From Pseudomonas paraversuta (GTDB taxonomy: Bacteria; Pseudomonadota; Gammaproteobacteria; Pseudomonadales; Pseudomonadaceae): a stretch of 64,000 bases of DNA. Both the position numbers and the translations under genes were made by a program. Positions 47,306-56,997 of the stretch are shown here, piece after piece. Each line of letters begins with the position of its first letter. Positions within the stretch are counted from its first letter, which is position 1. Where the stretch lies: contig NZ_CAJFCL010000007.1 of the NCBI RefSeq assembly GCF_904063065.1, positions 62,001 through 126,000 on the forward strand, given 5' to 3'. The notes beneath the pieces are model-generated. The model was not told where the DNA came from. It was given only the letters and a program-made list of their open reading frames with translations, and ran no database searches.

Positions 47306-49330
47306 TTAAGCCTGTTCCAACTTGGTTTCAACACGGGTAGCCGGGATTGCTTTGGCGGCTACCAGACGCTTGTGCTGCTCGGCCTCGATACGCTCGATGG
47401 TCTCAACCGGCACCATATAGCCCTGGTCGTCACGGGCAGCGTGGGCAACGAAGACCACGACAGTGCCAACCAGACCAACGATGGCCAGCCACCAGATGTG
47501 CCAGATCATTGCGAAACCGAACACGGTCAGCAAAGCACCCATGTACACACCGGTAGCGGTGTTGTTAGGCATGTGGATCGGCGAGTACTTGGCCGGAGCC
47601 TGGTAAGCAGTGCCGTTTTCCTTGGCTTCGGTGAACGCATCGATAGTGTCAACGCGTGGCACGACAGCAAAGTTGTAGAAAGGAGGTGGCGACGAAGTCG
47701 ACCATTCCAGGGTGTGGCCATTCCATGGATCGCCGTGTTCGCAGGCGTTCTGTGGCAGCTTGCGGTCACGCACGCTGACGTACAGCTGGATCAGCTGGCA
47801 AGCGATACCGATAGCGATCAGTACAGCGCCGAACAGAGCCACGTACAGGTAAGGCACCCACTCAGGGTTGGTGCTGGCGTTCAGACGACGGGTCATGCCC
47901 ATGAAGCCCAGTGCATAGAGCGGCATGAACGCGACGAAGAAGCCCGAGATCCAGAACCAGAATGCTGCCTTGCCCCAGGATTCGTTCAACTTGAAGCCGA
48001 ACGCTTTAGGGAAGTAGAAGCTGAAGCCTGCGATGTAGCCGAATACTGCGCCGCCGATGATCACGTTATGGAAGTGAGCAATTACGAACAGGCTGTTGTG
48101 CAGTACGAAGTCAGCACCCGGAATGGCCAGCAGTACGCCGGTCATGCCGCCGATGGCGAAGGTCACCATGAAGCCCAGGGTCCACAGAACCTGGCTGGTG
48201 AAACGCAGACGACCTTGATAGATGGTGAACAGCCAGTTGAATAGCTTCACCCCCGTCGGGATCGAAATCAGCATCGTCGCCAGGCCGAAGAAGGCGTTGA
48301 CGCTGGCCCCCGAACCCATGGTGAAGAAGTGGTGCAGCCAGACCATGAAGCCCAGGATCGAGATCGCGCCGCTGGCGTAGACCATCGAGTGGTGACCGAA
48401 CAGACGCTTGCCGGTGAAGGTCGAGATGACTTCAGAGAAGATCCCGAATGCCGGCAGAATGAGGATGTATACCTCAGGGTGACCCCACGCCCAGAACAGG
48501 TTGACGTACATCATCGGATTGCCACCAAGTTCACTGGTGAAAATGTGGAAATCCATGTAACGGTCAAGTGTCAGCAGTGCCAGGGTAGCGGTCAGGATCG
48601 GGAACGAAGCCACGATCAGGACGTTGGCCCAGGTGCAGGTCCAGGTGAAGATCGGCATGTCCATCAGCTTCATGCCAGGAGCACGCATTTTCAGCACGGT
48701 CGCCAGGAAGTTAACCCCGGTTAACGTCGTACCTAGCCCCGATAGCTGTAGCGCCCAGATGTAGTAGTCCATCCCCACGCCAGGGCTGTACTGCAGGCCC
48801 GACAGTGGCGGATAGGCAACCCAACCGGTTTTGGCGAACTCGCCGACGCCCAGCGACAGGTTGACCAGCACAACGCCGGACACCAGCAGCCAGAAGCTCA
48901 GGGAGTTAAGGAACGGATAGGCCACGTCACGCGCGCCGATCTGCAGCGGCACTGCAAGGTTCATCAGGCCGGTGAAGAATGGCATCGCCATGAAGATGAT
49001 CATGATCACACCGTGAGCGGTGAAGATCTGGTCATAGTGTTCAGGCGGCAGGTAGCCAGGCGAACCCTCGGTGGCCATGGCCAGCTGGGTACGCATCATG
49101 ATGGCGTCGGCAAAGCCGCGCAGAAGCATGATCATGGCGACGATGATGTACATCACGCCGATTTTCTTGTGGTCGACTGACGTTAGCCATTCGGTCCACA
49201 GGTAGGTCCACTTCTTGAAATAGGTGATTGCTGCAAACAGTGCCAGACCACCGAGCGCGATCATGGCAATAGTGACCATGACAATCGGCTCGTGGAACGG
49301 GACCGCTTCCCAACTTAATTTACCAAACAT
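47306..49330 (-). CDS. cyoB: Cytochrome bo3 ubiquinol oxidase subunit I
   Basis: A 674-residue catalytic subunit. It binds low-spin haem b and the haem o3-CuB centre and pumps protons while reducing oxygen with ubiquinol. Haem ligand His in [23 protein letters not shown]; CuB ligands and the Tyr cross-link in [17 protein letters not shown] and [11 protein letters not shown]; the last haem ligands in [13 protein letters not shown]. The proton channel residues around [22 protein letters not shown] are present. Full length for CyoB. Confidence 0.97.
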   Translation of the reverse strand: MFGKLSWEAVPFHEPIVMVTIAMIALGGLALFAAITYFKKWTYLWTEWLTSVDHKKIGVMYIIVAMIMLLRGFADAIMMRTQLAMATEGSPGYLPPEHYDQIFTAHGVIMIIFMAMPFFTGLMNLAVPLQIGARDVAYPFLNSLSFWLLVSGVVLVNLSLGVGEFAKTGWVAYPPLSGLQYSPGVGMDYYIWALQLSGLGTTLTGVNFLATVLKMRAPGMKLMDMPIFTWTCTWANVLIVASFPILTATLALLTLDRYMDFHIFTSELGGNPMMYVNLFWAWGHPEVYILILPAFGIFSEVISTFTGKRLFGHHSMVYASGAISILGFMVWLHHFFTMGSGASVNAFFGLATMLISIPTGVKLFNWLFTIYQGRLRFTSQVLWTLGFMVTFAIGGMTGVLLAIPGADFVLHNSLFVIAHFHNVIIGGAVFGYIAGFSFYFPKAFGFKLNESWGKAAFWFWISGFFVAFMPLYALGFMGMTRRLNASTNPEWVPYLYVALFGAVLIAIGIACQLIQLYVSVRDRKLPQNACEHGDPWNGHTLEWSTSSPPPFYNFAVVPRVDTIDAFTEAKENGTAYQAPAKYSPIHMPNNTATGVYMGALLTVFGFAMIWHIWWLAIVGLVGTVVVFVAHAARDDQGYMVPVETIERIEAEQHKRLVAAKAIPATRVETKLEQA

Positions 49331-49333
49331 CGT

Positions 49334-50272
49334 TTACTCCTCTGCCCCGGCAGCTGAATTCGAACTCGTGTCCAACCCATCGGTCCCGGCCACTTCTTTC
49401 TTCTCGTGTTTCACCGGCTTGCCTGGATTCATACCTTCGTACTTGTCGACGATTTTCTGAAACAGGTTCGGGGTGAACGAGGAGTAGAGCTCAACGGGAT
49501 TGTTCTGACTTGGCTTGGACAGAGCTTCGTATTCAGCTTGTTCAAGCTGTTTAGGTGATGCTTTGACTTCACTTACCCAGGCATCAAAGTCAGCCTGAGA
49601 AGTCGCGATCGCTTTGAATTTCATGCCCGTGAAACCAGCGCCGCTGTAGTTGGCAGAAATGCCCTCCAGCTCAGCGTTGTGGTTGGCAATCAAGTGCAGC
49701 TTGGTGGTCATACCGGCCATGGCGTAGATCTGACCGCCCAGGCCTGGAATGAAGAACGAGTTCATGACCGTGTCGGAAGTGACGCGGAAGTTAACCGGGG
49801 TGTTAGCCGGGAACACGATCTTGTTGACAGTGGCGATACCCTGTTCCGGGTAGATGAACAGCCACTTCCAGTCCATTGCCACCACTTCGATGGTAATCGG
49901 CTTGACGTCAGATTCGAGCGGACGATATGGATCCAGCGCGTGGGTCGACTTGTAGGTCAGGATGCCCAGGGCGATGATGATCAGGATAGGTACAGTCCAG
50001 ATCACGACTTCGATCTTGGTGGAGTGAGACCATTTTGGTGCGTAGGTCGCCTTGGTGTTCGACGCACGGTATTTCCAGGCGAAGATAAAAGTCATCGCAA
50101 TGACCGGAACCACGACCAGAAGCATCAGCAGTGTTGCGGTGATGATCAGATTTTTCTCTTCGATCCCGACCTGCCCCACCGGATTGAGCAATGTCCAATT
50201 GCAACCTCCCAGCAGCAACGTGCCGAAAAGTGGCAATAAGCCAAGGAGTCTGGGGTACCTTTTTTTAGTCAT
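49334..50272 (-). CDS. cyoA: Cytochrome bo3 ubiquinol oxidase subunit II
   Basis: A 312-residue lipoprotein subunit. ATG at 50272 follows AGAGG and gives a lipoprotein signal ending LLLGGCNW. Two membrane segments follow, then a periplasmic cupredoxin-like domain ([56 protein letters not shown]) without the CuA cysteines, as expected for a quinol rather than cytochrome c oxidase. First gene of cyoABCDE; four bases separate it from cyoB. Confidence 0.96.
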   Translation of the reverse strand: MTKKRYPRLLGLLPLFGTLLLGGCNWTLLNPVGQVGIEEKNLIITATLLMLLVVVPVIAMTFIFAWKYRASNTKATYAPKWSHSTKIEVVIWTVPILIIIALGILTYKSTHALDPYRPLESDVKPITIEVVAMDWKWLFIYPEQGIATVNKIVFPANTPVNFRVTSDTVMNSFFIPGLGGQIYAMAGMTTKLHLIANHNAELEGISANYSGAGFTGMKFKAIATSQADFDAWVSEVKASPKQLEQAEYEALSKPSQNNPVELYSSFTPNLFQKIVDKYEGMNPGKPVKHEKKEVAGTDGLDTSSNSAAGAEE

Positions 50273-51020
50273 CTCACGACCTCTAAAACAGCTTGCACAA
50301 TGCAGTTGGTTTTTTTCGCCAACACTTCGCCCTGCCAAGGGTTGGCTCTTTTCCGGAATTGCATGTCGCCCTGCTCTATCACCATCAGGCAGATAGGCAA
50401 ATTCCGGGTTAGCAGTGGTTTCTTATTCGATACGTGGTCAATGGCCTTGTTACAGACCAATTCCATTTGGTGCGGAACTTAGAAGGGTTGCCAGTACCTG
50501 GGAGTCGCATGGGACGCCTGTCATGAACTGCCCAGTCGCCCTTCAACTTCCCGCTTGGGCTCAGGGACGAGCAGGCTGGACGTTCAGTGCGGGCGATTGT
50601 AGTTAGGTAGCTCCCTATAAACCATGTCTCATCCAGAAATAATTCTTCTCGGCTACGGTAACAATCCCTACTTATTGTTACGCTGCGAGCCGGAAAACCT
50701 CCTTTGCGGCGGCATGTAGCACGTCATTGCCACAGTCGATACGCGCCCCTTTTTAGCGCATGCCCCCATGACTGCCAACCCGCCTGAACGCCCAAATAAA
50801 AAGGGCTACAGGCGATTTTCATGGAGCCACCAAGGGACCTTTTCAAGCCCCCCCGCGCTCAGAAAATCGACGGTTGCCAGTTGTACCCGGCGCAGGGTTT
50901 TTTCAGCGCTGAATCAGTTCCGGCCACAGGCTGCGACCACTTATCCGTGACAATATGTCGCAGTGTCGCACCCCCTGTTTGCGGGGCTTCATCACAGGCT
51001 GTTGACATTTGAGCGGCGAC
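50273..51020. other. Long gene-free region upstream of cyoA, with an inverted repeat
   Basis: About 750 bases between cyoA and the dsbB terminator without a supportable gene; the short open frames here have no ribosome sites or recognisable content. GTAACAAT (50658-50665) and ATTGTTAC (50674-50681) form an eight-base-pair dyad with an eight-base spacer, about 390 bases before cyoA. The cyo promoter and its redox or carbon control sites should lie here, with a potentially long leader. Confidence 0.4.
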
Positions 51021-51057
51021 AAAAAACGCCCCGCACTTCAAGACCGAAGTACGGGGC
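51021..51057 (-). terminator. Rho-independent terminator of dsbB
   Basis: Read on the minus strand: CGCCCCG-type stem with arms 51027-51039 and 51045-51057 (one mismatch), followed by a run of T (the A-run at 51021-51026). It lies 15 bases past the dsbB stop. Confidence 0.88.
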
Positions 51058-51071
51058 GGCGCGGGTTTAAT

Positions 51072-51581
51072 TCAAACGGCCTTGTTGCGATTGCGATAAA
51101 TCCCCAGGGGTACCAGAACCGCGGTCAGCACAAAGGCCACCAGCGCCCATTGCGCCAGGGACAGGCCCAGCACCGGCGGGTATGGCGTGGAGCAGAACCC
51201 GTCGACCTGAAAGCCCAGCGGGAAAATGCTCGCCAGGGGCAGGCCATCGACGATCGGTTGCAGCACATCAAGCCCGCAGCTCACCGCCGGGTTGGCCAGA
51301 ATAAAGACGTGGCGTGCAGCAGCGACGATTCCGCCAATGGCACTGAGCACCACCAGCACTTCAAACACCGTCATGCTGCGCCGGGTGGGCATCGCCGCGC
51401 CAATAAAGGCAAAGATCGCGATCAGCAGCAACGCATAGCGTTGCAGGATGCACAGTGGGCAAGGGGCCTCACCGAGCACGATTTGCATGTACAGCGCGCC
51501 GCCGATCAGTGCCAGGCAGATCAGCCCCAACAAGACCAGAAAGCGCTTTTCCGGGCCCAATCGCATCATGTCTTCCGTCAT
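51072..51581 (-). CDS. dsbB: Disulfide bond formation protein DsbB
   Basis: A 169-residue inner-membrane quinone reductase that re-oxidises DsbA. Four hydrophobic segments, the first periplasmic redox pair in EAPCPLCILQRYALL, and the second pair in SCGLDVLQ and GFCSTPYPP. The Arg after the first pair (QRYALL), needed for quinone binding, is present. ATG at 51581 is used; two more Met codons follow within six residues. Confidence 0.94.
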   Translation of the reverse strand: MTEDMMRLGPEKRFLVLLGLICLALIGGALYMQIVLGEAPCPLCILQRYALLLIAIFAFIGAAMPTRRSMTVFEVLVVLSAIGGIVAAARHVFILANPAVSCGLDVLQPIVDGLPLASIFPLGFQVDGFCSTPYPPVLGLSLAQWALVAFVLTAVLVPLGIYRNRNKAV

Positions 51582-51717
51582 CCCGCTTCCCTTAGCCTGA
51601 GTGTGTAAAACCCGCAGTTTACACCCAGACCTGCGGCCTGGAGGTATCTGAACGGAGCGGCGACGGTGGCGCAGGCAGATTAATCCAGTGTTAAGCCCCT
51701 GCCCCGCCCTGACACCC

Positions 51718-51760
51718 TGCAGGAGCGAGCTGTTTCAAGAGCAAATGCTCGCTCCCGCAG
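51718..51760. repeat. Single REP-type hairpin
   Basis: AGGAGCGAGC (51721-51730) pairs with GCTCGCTCCC-type sequence (51747-51756) in the gap between hmp and dsbB. Same family as the array near 33 kb, degenerate. It may end hmp transcription. Confidence 0.6.
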
Positions 51761-51778
51761 ATTTTCGCGATTCCAGGG

Positions 51779-52951
51779 TTATTGCAGGTCAGCTGCCGGG
51801 CCAAAGAACTCGTAGCGGCTTTGGCTCTGGGGCACGCCCAGGGCCTTGAGCTGACGCTTGACCGCGCCCATGAAACCTTTAGGCCCCAGGAAGTAGGCAT
51901 CCACGTCGCGATCGGCAGGCAACCACTGGGCCAGCACGTCTTCGGTCAACAGGCCGACATGATCCGCCGCAGCATGCTGCTCGGCGTAACAGTAGAAGCG
52001 CTGCAACTGCGGGTGCTGCGCTGCCAGCTCGTCGACCCAGGTACGGAATGCATGCACATCGGCATTGCGCGCGCAGTGGATAAAGTGGATCGGGCGCCGG
52101 GTGGCCAGCGCGGCTTCCAGCATCGGCAGGGTCGGGGTAATACCCACGCCGCCACTGATCAATACCAGCGGTTTTTCGCTGTGGGTCAGGGTGAACTCGC
52201 CTGCCGGCGGGAACAGTTCCAGGGTGTCGCCGACTTGCAGCCGGTCATGCAGGAAGTTCGAGACCACACCACCGGCCTCGCGTTTGACGCTGATGCGATA
52301 GCGTCCGACCCGGGCCAGGGCCGACAGTGAGTAGTTGCGACGCACTTCCTCACCATCGATGATCAGCTTGAGGCCTATGTACTGGCCGGGGGCGCAATCC
52401 AGAATCGCCTGTTGATCCACCGGACGGAAGTAGAACGAGGTGATTTCCGAGCTCTCTTCAACCCGGGACACCAGCTTGAACTCACGCCCGCCTCTCCAGC
52501 CGCCGGGCGCAGCAGCCTTTTCGTCGTAAATTGCAGCCTCGGCGCCGATCAGGATATCGGCCAGCTGGTTGTAGGCTGCGCCCCAGGCCGCCAGAACCTG
52601 GGCAGTCGCGATGTCGCTGCCCAGCACTTCTTCGATGGCCCGCAGCAGGCAGCTGCCGACGATCGGGTAATGCTCGGGGAGGATTTGCAGAGCAACATGC
52701 TTGTTGATGATGCGGGCCACCAGATCGCCCAGCTGGTCTAGCTGATCGATGTGCCGTGCATACATCAAAACCCCGGTGGCCAGCGCCCGCGGCTGGTCAC
52801 CACTGGCCTGGTTGGCCTGATTGAACATCGAGCGGACTTCGGGATGTTCCGCGAGCATCATGCGGTAGAAGTGGGTGATCAAGGCCTCACCGCCGCTTTC
52901 GAGCAATGGCACGGTGGATTTGACGATGGCACGGTCCTGGGCAGTAAGCAT
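51779..52951 (-). CDS. hmp: Flavohaemoprotein, nitric oxide dioxygenase
   Basis: A 390-residue flavohaemoglobin that converts nitric oxide and oxygen to nitrate in the cytoplasm. Globin domain at about 1-140 (proximal His in IINKHVALQILPEHYPIVG, distal Tyr in ITHFYRMMLAEHPE), FAD domain with RRNYSLS, and NAD domain with PLVLISGGVGITPTLPMLEAAL and the end YEFFGPAADLQ. The ATG at 52951 follows AGGAG. A sigma-54-like promoter and three NorR boxes lie upstream, shared with the divergent activator. Confidence 0.96.
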   Translation of the reverse strand: MLTAQDRAIVKSTVPLLESGGEALITHFYRMMLAEHPEVRSMFNQANQASGDQPRALATGVLMYARHIDQLDQLGDLVARIINKHVALQILPEHYPIVGSCLLRAIEEVLGSDIATAQVLAAWGAAYNQLADILIGAEAAIYDEKAAAPGGWRGGREFKLVSRVEESSEITSFYFRPVDQQAILDCAPGQYIGLKLIIDGEEVRRNYSLSALARVGRYRISVKREAGGVVSNFLHDRLQVGDTLELFPPAGEFTLTHSEKPLVLISGGVGITPTLPMLEAALATRRPIHFIHCARNADVHAFRTWVDELAAQHPQLQRFYCYAEQHAAADHVGLLTEDVLAQWLPADRDVDAYFLGPKGFMGAVKRQLKALGVPQSQSRYEFFGPAADLQ

Positions 52952-52995
52952 AGGGTGACTCCTGAGTACATAGACTTGACTATTACCCTTTACTT

Positions 52996-53012
52996 ATCAG
53001 TATTCGTGCCAA
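52996..53012 (-). promoter_or_regulatory. Sigma-54-like (-24/-12) promoter of hmp
   Basis: On the minus strand TTGGCACGAATACTGAT: the -24 half TTGGCACG is perfect, the -12 half CTGAT differs from TTGCW at two positions. It would start transcription near 52985, giving a leader of about 35 bases. The regulator next door is a sigma-54 activator, which fits. Confidence 0.65.
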
Positions 53013-53052
53013 GTATAAAAACCTTTAAAATCAATAAGATAAAAACATTATT

Positions 53053-53108
53053 GTCATTTTGACTCGCCCTGATTTAGAGTCATATCGACTAGATGAGGTC
53101 AAAATGAC
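53053..53108. promoter_or_regulatory. Three NorR boxes
   Basis: GTCATTTTGAC (53053-53063), GTCATATCGAC (53079-53089) and GTCAAAATGAC (53098-53108). All fit GT-N7-AC; the first and third are perfect GTCA-N3-TGAC dyads. They lie about 70-120 bases upstream of the expected hmp start, the right place for an enhancer. The third covers the regulator's own ATG, so binding should also repress it. Confidence 0.8.
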
Positions 53109-54648
53109 TGCAAAACCCCTACTCACTGCCCTGCTGCCGCTGGTGGCCGACCTGTCCCGGGATCTGCCAGACAGCGAACGCTTTCGCCGCCTGTTGCAAG
53201 CGCTGCGCGCCGTGTTGCCCTGCGACGCTGCGGCCCTGTTGCGGCTGGACGGCGAATGGCTGGTGCCGCTGGCCGTTGACGGCTTGAGTCTCGACACCCT
53301 GGGCCGACGTTTCCGAATCAGTGAACACCCGCGCTTTGAAGCGCTGCTCAGCAGTCCGGGGCCAACGCGCTTTCCCGGCAACTGCGAGCTGCCCGACCCC
53401 TATGACGGCCTGGTCGACGGACTGGCCGAGCACCTCGAAGTGCACGACTGCATGGGCTGCCCGCTGTTTGTCGAAGAGCGGCCGTGGGGGTTGCTGACCC
53501 TCGATGCACTTGACCCCAAGCGCTTCGAACCCATCGATCTGGACGACCTGCAAGCCTTTGCCAGCCTGGCCGCCGCCACGGTCAACGTGGCCCGGCGCAT
53601 CGAGCGTCTGGCGTTACGGGTTGAAGACGAGCAGCAAAAAGCCGAGCTCTATCGACAGGCCCACGGCACCCCGAATAAAGAACTGATAGGGCAAAGCAAA
53701 GCCCACAAACACCTGCTCGAAGAAATCGCTCTGGTGGGCGGCAGCGATCTGACCGTGCTGATCACCGGTGAAACCGGGGTCGGCAAGGAGCTGGTGGCCC
53801 AGGCGATTCACGCCGCTTCGCCCCGGGCTGAAAAACCGCTGATCAGCCTCAATTGCGCCGCCCTGCCCGACACCCTGGTGGAGAGCGAGCTGTTCGGCCA
53901 TGTGCGTGGTGCCTTTACCGGCGCAACCCATGATCGACGGGGCAAGTTCGAGCTGGCCAATGGTGGCACCCTGTTTCTGGATGAGGTGGGCGAGCTGTCC
54001 CTGACGGTGCAGGCCAAGCTGCTGCGGGTGCTGCAAAGCGGACAGTTGCAGCGCCTGGGCTCGGATCAGGAGCATCAGGTTGATGTGCGGCTGATCGCAG
54101 CCACCAACCGTGATCTTGCAGAAGAAGTGCGCGCCGGCCGTTACCGCGCCGACTTTTATCATCGCCTGAGCGTTTACCCGCTCAAGGTCCCCGCCCTGCG
54201 TGAGCGTGGCCGTGATGTGCTGCTGTTAAGCGGTTTTTTTCTGGAGCAGAACCGTTCACGTATGGGGCTTGGCAGCTTGCGTCTGAGCGCGGACGCCCAG
54301 GCCGCCCTGCTGCATTACGACTGGCCGGGCAACGTGCGCGAACTGGAGCACCTGATTGGTCGCAGCGCGCTCAAGGCCTTGGGCCGCTGCCATCCGCGGC
54401 CACGGATCCTGACATTGACCGCGGCCGATCTGCAGTTGCCCACAACCACTGTTGTTCCGGCAATGGCCAAGCCTGAGGCCGTACCGGACGCCGTGGGTGA
54501 CTTGCGCCTGGCCACCGAAAATTATCAGCGCCAGCTCATCAGTGCCTGCCTTGAACGCCATCAACATAACTGGGCCAGTGCGGCCCGGGAGCTGGGGCTG
54601 GACCGGGCCAACCTCGGGCGGATGGCCAGGCGGCTGGGGTTGAAATAA
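53104..54648 (+). CDS. norR: NorR/FhpR-type nitric-oxide-responsive sigma-54 activator
   Basis: A 514-residue enhancer-binding protein. An N-terminal GAF domain (about 1-170), which in NorR binds nitric oxide at a mononuclear iron; a central AAA+ domain with Walker A LITGETGVGKELVAQAIH, the sigma-54 contact loop GAFTGA in ESELFGHVRGAFTGATHD, and Walker B NGGTLFLDEVGELS; and a C-terminal Fis-type helix-turn-helix (LISACLERHQHNWASAARELGLDRANLGRMARRLGLK). ATG at 53104 with GAGG upstream. It is divergent from hmp; in pseudomonads the equivalent regulator of hmp/fhp has been called FhpR. Confidence 0.93.
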   Translation: MTAKPLLTALLPLVADLSRDLPDSERFRRLLQALRAVLPCDAAALLRLDGEWLVPLAVDGLSLDTLGRRFRISEHPRFEALLSSPGPTRFPGNCELPDPYDGLVDGLAEHLEVHDCMGCPLFVEERPWGLLTLDALDPKRFEPIDLDDLQAFASLAAATVNVARRIERLALRVEDEQQKAELYRQAHGTPNKELIGQSKAHKHLLEEIALVGGSDLTVLITGETGVGKELVAQAIHAASPRAEKPLISLNCAALPDTLVESELFGHVRGAFTGATHDRRGKFELANGGTLFLDEVGELSLTVQAKLLRVLQSGQLQRLGSDQEHQVDVRLIAATNRDLAEEVRAGRYRADFYHRLSVYPLKVPALRERGRDVLLLSGFFLEQNRSRMGLGSLRLSADAQAALLHYDWPGNVRELEHLIGRSALKALGRCHPRPRILTLTAADLQLPTTTVVPAMAKPEAVPDAVGDLRLATENYQRQLISACLERHQHNWASAARELGLDRANLGRMARRLGLK

Positions 54649-54654
54649 ACGTAG

Positions 54655-54682
54655 TCGCTGACGAGGAACGGGGCTGCGGCGA
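54655..54682. repeat. Single REP of the second family
   Basis: GTCGCTGACGAGGAACGGGG followed by CTGCGGCG, related to the left half of the REPIN at 40962. One copy only, between norR and cheV. Confidence 0.5.
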
Positions 54683-54741
54683 TTACAGAATTCCGGTTCC
54701 AGGTCGATAACCCTGTATCACTGCCCCTCCAGAAGGTTTTT

Positions 54742-55641
54742 ATGTCATCGAACAACGCTCGCGCAGATTCACTTTCGCTTCTGCTGTTCACTTTGCGCAG
54801 CGGCAAGCTGATGGCAATCAATCTGCTGAAGGTCAGTGAAATCATTCCCTGCCCGGCGCTGACCAAAATACCCGAGTCGCACCCCCACGTGAAAGGGGTG
54901 GCGGTATTGCGCGGCGCATCCCTGGCGGTGATCGACCTCAGTCGCGCCATCGGCGAACAACCGCTGCTTGATCCTGACGGCGGCTGCCTGATCGTCACCG
55001 ACGTCAGTCGCTCCAAACAGGGGCTTCACGTACAGGCGGTAAGCAAAATCGTGCACTGCCTGAGCACCGACATTCGCCCGCCACCCTACGGTTCGGGCAA
55101 GCGCTCTTATATCACCGGGGTGACCCAGGTCGACGGGGCGCTGGTGCAGGTGCTGGATATCGAAAAAGTGATTCATGGCATCGCCCCCGCCCGGATCGAA
55201 GACCTCCCCGAGGCCCTCAGCCGCGAAGACAGCAAACTGCTGGCCGGGGCCCGGATTCTGGTGGTGGATGACAGTCAGGTCGCGCTGCAACAGTCGGTGA
55301 TTACTTTGCGCAACCTGGGGCTGCATTGCCACACGGCCCGCAGCGCCAAGGAGGCCATCGAGCGACTTCTGGAGCTGCAGGGAACGCCGGAGCAAATCAA
55401 TGTGCTGGTGTCAGACATCGAAATGTCCGAGATGGATGGCTATGCCTTCACCCGCACCGTGCGCGAAACCCCGGACTTTGCTCATCTTTATGTGCTGCTG
55501 CACACCTCGCTGAACAGTGCCATGAACAGCGAAAAAGCACGCCTGGCCGGAGCCAACGCAGTGCTGACCAAGTTCTCGTCGCCGGAGCTGACCCAGTGCC
55601 TGATCAAGGCCGCGCGCACGGTTGCCGAGCAGGGTTACTGA
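54742..55641 (+). CDS. cheV: Chemotaxis protein CheV
   Basis: A 299-residue CheW-receiver fusion. CheW-like domain at about residues 10-155 (LLLFTLRSGKLMAINLLKVSEIIPCPALTKIPESHPHVKGVAVLRGASLAVIDLSRAIG), which couples chemoreceptors to CheA, and a C-terminal receiver domain with the acidic pocket in ILVVDDSQ, the phospho-acceptor Asp in VLVSDIEMSEMDGYAF and the Lys in VLTKFSSPEL. It adapts or insulates receptor signalling. No other chemotaxis genes are adjacent. A GNAT gene starts six bases after its stop. Confidence 0.94.
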   Translation: MSSNNARADSLSLLLFTLRSGKLMAINLLKVSEIIPCPALTKIPESHPHVKGVAVLRGASLAVIDLSRAIGEQPLLDPDGGCLIVTDVSRSKQGLHVQAVSKIVHCLSTDIRPPPYGSGKRSYITGVTQVDGALVQVLDIEKVIHGIAPARIEDLPEALSREDSKLLAGARILVVDDSQVALQQSVITLRNLGLHCHTARSAKEAIERLLELQGTPEQINVLVSDIEMSEMDGYAFTRTVRETPDFAHLYVLLHTSLNSAMNSEKARLAGANAVLTKFSSPELTQCLIKAARTVAEQGY

Positions 55642-55646
55642 ATTCA

Positions 55647-56120
55647 ATGAGCGAGTATTGCCTGCTGTTGCGCAAAGACCTGAACCAGCCGCCGGAGCCT
55701 GTACAGTGGCCCCGGGGAGTAACTCTGGTGACGCTCAACGAAGCGCTGCTGCAACCCGTCCATGACTTGCTGGTTCAGGGCTACGGACAGGGCGAGGGCA
55801 GTGTCCCGTCGCTGCAAGAGTGGCAAGACTGCCTGCAGCATGACGCCGAATACGATGCGCAACTGTGCTTTGTGGTGCTGCTCGAAGGCGAGGTGGCGGC
55901 AGTTGCCCAGGCCTGGACCAGCGCCTACCTCAAGGATTTGGTGGTGCATCCCCGGCAGCAGGGCCGAGGATTGGGCGGCACGCTATTGCGCCATGTGTTT
56001 GCAGTGTTCCGGCAACGCAATGAAGCCTGGGTTGACCTTAAAGTCATGGAGCACAATCAGCGGGCCTTGCGCCTGTACCACAAACACGGCATGCGCCAGG
56101 TTCAACGGCTGGCACTGTAG
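55647..56120 (+). CDS. GNAT family N-acetyltransferase
   Basis: A 157-residue acetyltransferase. The acetyl-CoA binding motif is LKDLVVHPRQQGRGLGGTLLRHVFAVF (R/Q-x-x-G-x-G/A) and the C-terminal strand-helix ALRLYHKHGMRQVQRL is typical. The ATG at 55647 lies five bases past the cheV stop, so it is probably co-transcribed with cheV. Acceptor substrate unknown; a link with chemotaxis is only suggested by position. Confidence 0.85.
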   Translation: MSEYCLLLRKDLNQPPEPVQWPRGVTLVTLNEALLQPVHDLLVQGYGQGEGSVPSLQEWQDCLQHDAEYDAQLCFVVLLEGEVAAVAQAWTSAYLKDLVVHPRQQGRGLGGTLLRHVFAVFRQRNEAWVDLKVMEHNQRALRLYHKHGMRQVQRLAL

Positions 56121-56129
56121 AACCTGAAA

Positions 56130-56375
56130 TCAGCGCTTGCCCATGGTGCGACGGGTACCGTGGGGCGGAGCGCCCGGGGTTTTATCGTGACCGCCCAGGC
56201 CGCTTTTCTGGTAGTAGGCCTGACCTTCGGCCTTGGCCTTGGCAAACTCCGAAGGCTTGAACGGAAAGGTGAAGGCTGGAATGACCGGTTTTTTCGGGGT
56301 GTCGAGGCCGGTTTCGCTGTCAACCTGCTCAGTGCCCACGGCATCAGGAGCGGTCGTTGGTGTAGGAGTAGTCAT
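56130..56375 (-). CDS. Small hydrophilic protein of unknown function
   Basis: An 81-residue soluble protein with a Pro/Thr-rich N-terminal tail and a basic, Gly-rich end (GGHDKTPGAPPHGTRRTMGKR). The middle FTFPFKPSEFAKAKAEGQAYYQKSGLGG looks conserved-like. ATG at 56375 follows GGAG on the minus strand. It is convergent with the GNAT gene. I do not recognise the family; it may be a Pseudomonas-specific small protein. Confidence 0.6.
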   Translation of the reverse strand: MTTPTPTTAPDAVGTEQVDSETGLDTPKKPVIPAFTFPFKPSEFAKAKAEGQAYYQKSGLGGHDKTPGAPPHGTRRTMGKR

Positions 56376-56460
56376 GAAAGCTCCGTAATACGGGGGAAAT
56401 GATCAGGCCGGGTGGCGCAAGACCGCGCAGTATACCTGCCTGACCTTCCCCGCGGAGCAA

Positions 56461-56802
56461 TCAGCGGTAGGAAATAGTCACCACGCCTTTTTTCCCCGAC
56501 GACAGGCTTGCGCCGGGGTTTGGCGGATTTTTCAGCTCGGTGAAAGACATGGAATACAGAGGCTCGCTGCCACGGCCTTTGCGCAAGGCCATATTCATGG
56601 CGATGACCACACCCGGCGCGACTTCAATCAGTTGGCCGGACTCGCCGTAGTCCACATTACTGGCCAGCCCCAGCTCGTAGGCCGGCTCGACAATAGCGCC
56701 ATGGAACTGAATCTGGCCACTGCCGATCAGGGTCTGAGCCTGAGTCGGCTGACAAAGGAGGAAAATCGAGCAAGCTGCAAAACCCAACGCCAGGTTTTTC
56801 AT
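56461..56802 (-). CDS. Small exported fimbrial-like protein
   Basis: A 113-residue protein with a signal peptide ending PTQAQ (about residue 23). The mature part begins IGSGQIQFHGAIVEPAYEL, similar to the first strand of type-1 pilins (G-x-I-x-F-x-G-x-I-V), but it is too short for a full pilin and lacks the cysteine pair. It ends GVVTISYR, like a pilin's last strand. A stand-alone pilin-like domain is the best description. RBS AAGGGG is close to the ATG. Confidence 0.6.
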   Translation of the reverse strand: MKNLALGFAACSIFLLCQPTQAQTLIGSGQIQFHGAIVEPAYELGLASNVDYGESGQLIEVAPGVVIAMNMALRKGRGSEPLYSMSFTELKNPPNPGASLSSGKKGVVTISYR

Positions 56803-56997
56803 AATGACCGCCCCTTGAATGGGAACGCGTAAGTGCTCCCTTTAAAGAACTATCGACGCCGGGGCGGTTTACTTGACCACCAGAACACTATTTTTATCTG
56901 CCTGTCGGTAATGTCAGTTTGCGGTCACTTTATTGACCCGGTTGACCTGCTATAACCTTAGCGTCCCCTAATTCCACGTACACGGCGTTTACCCGGC

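Noticed and set aside
50273..51020. Short frames of about 60 codons upstream of cyoA considered as leader peptides
   Set aside because: None has a convincing ribosome site or a regulatory codon run; listed only as gene-free region.
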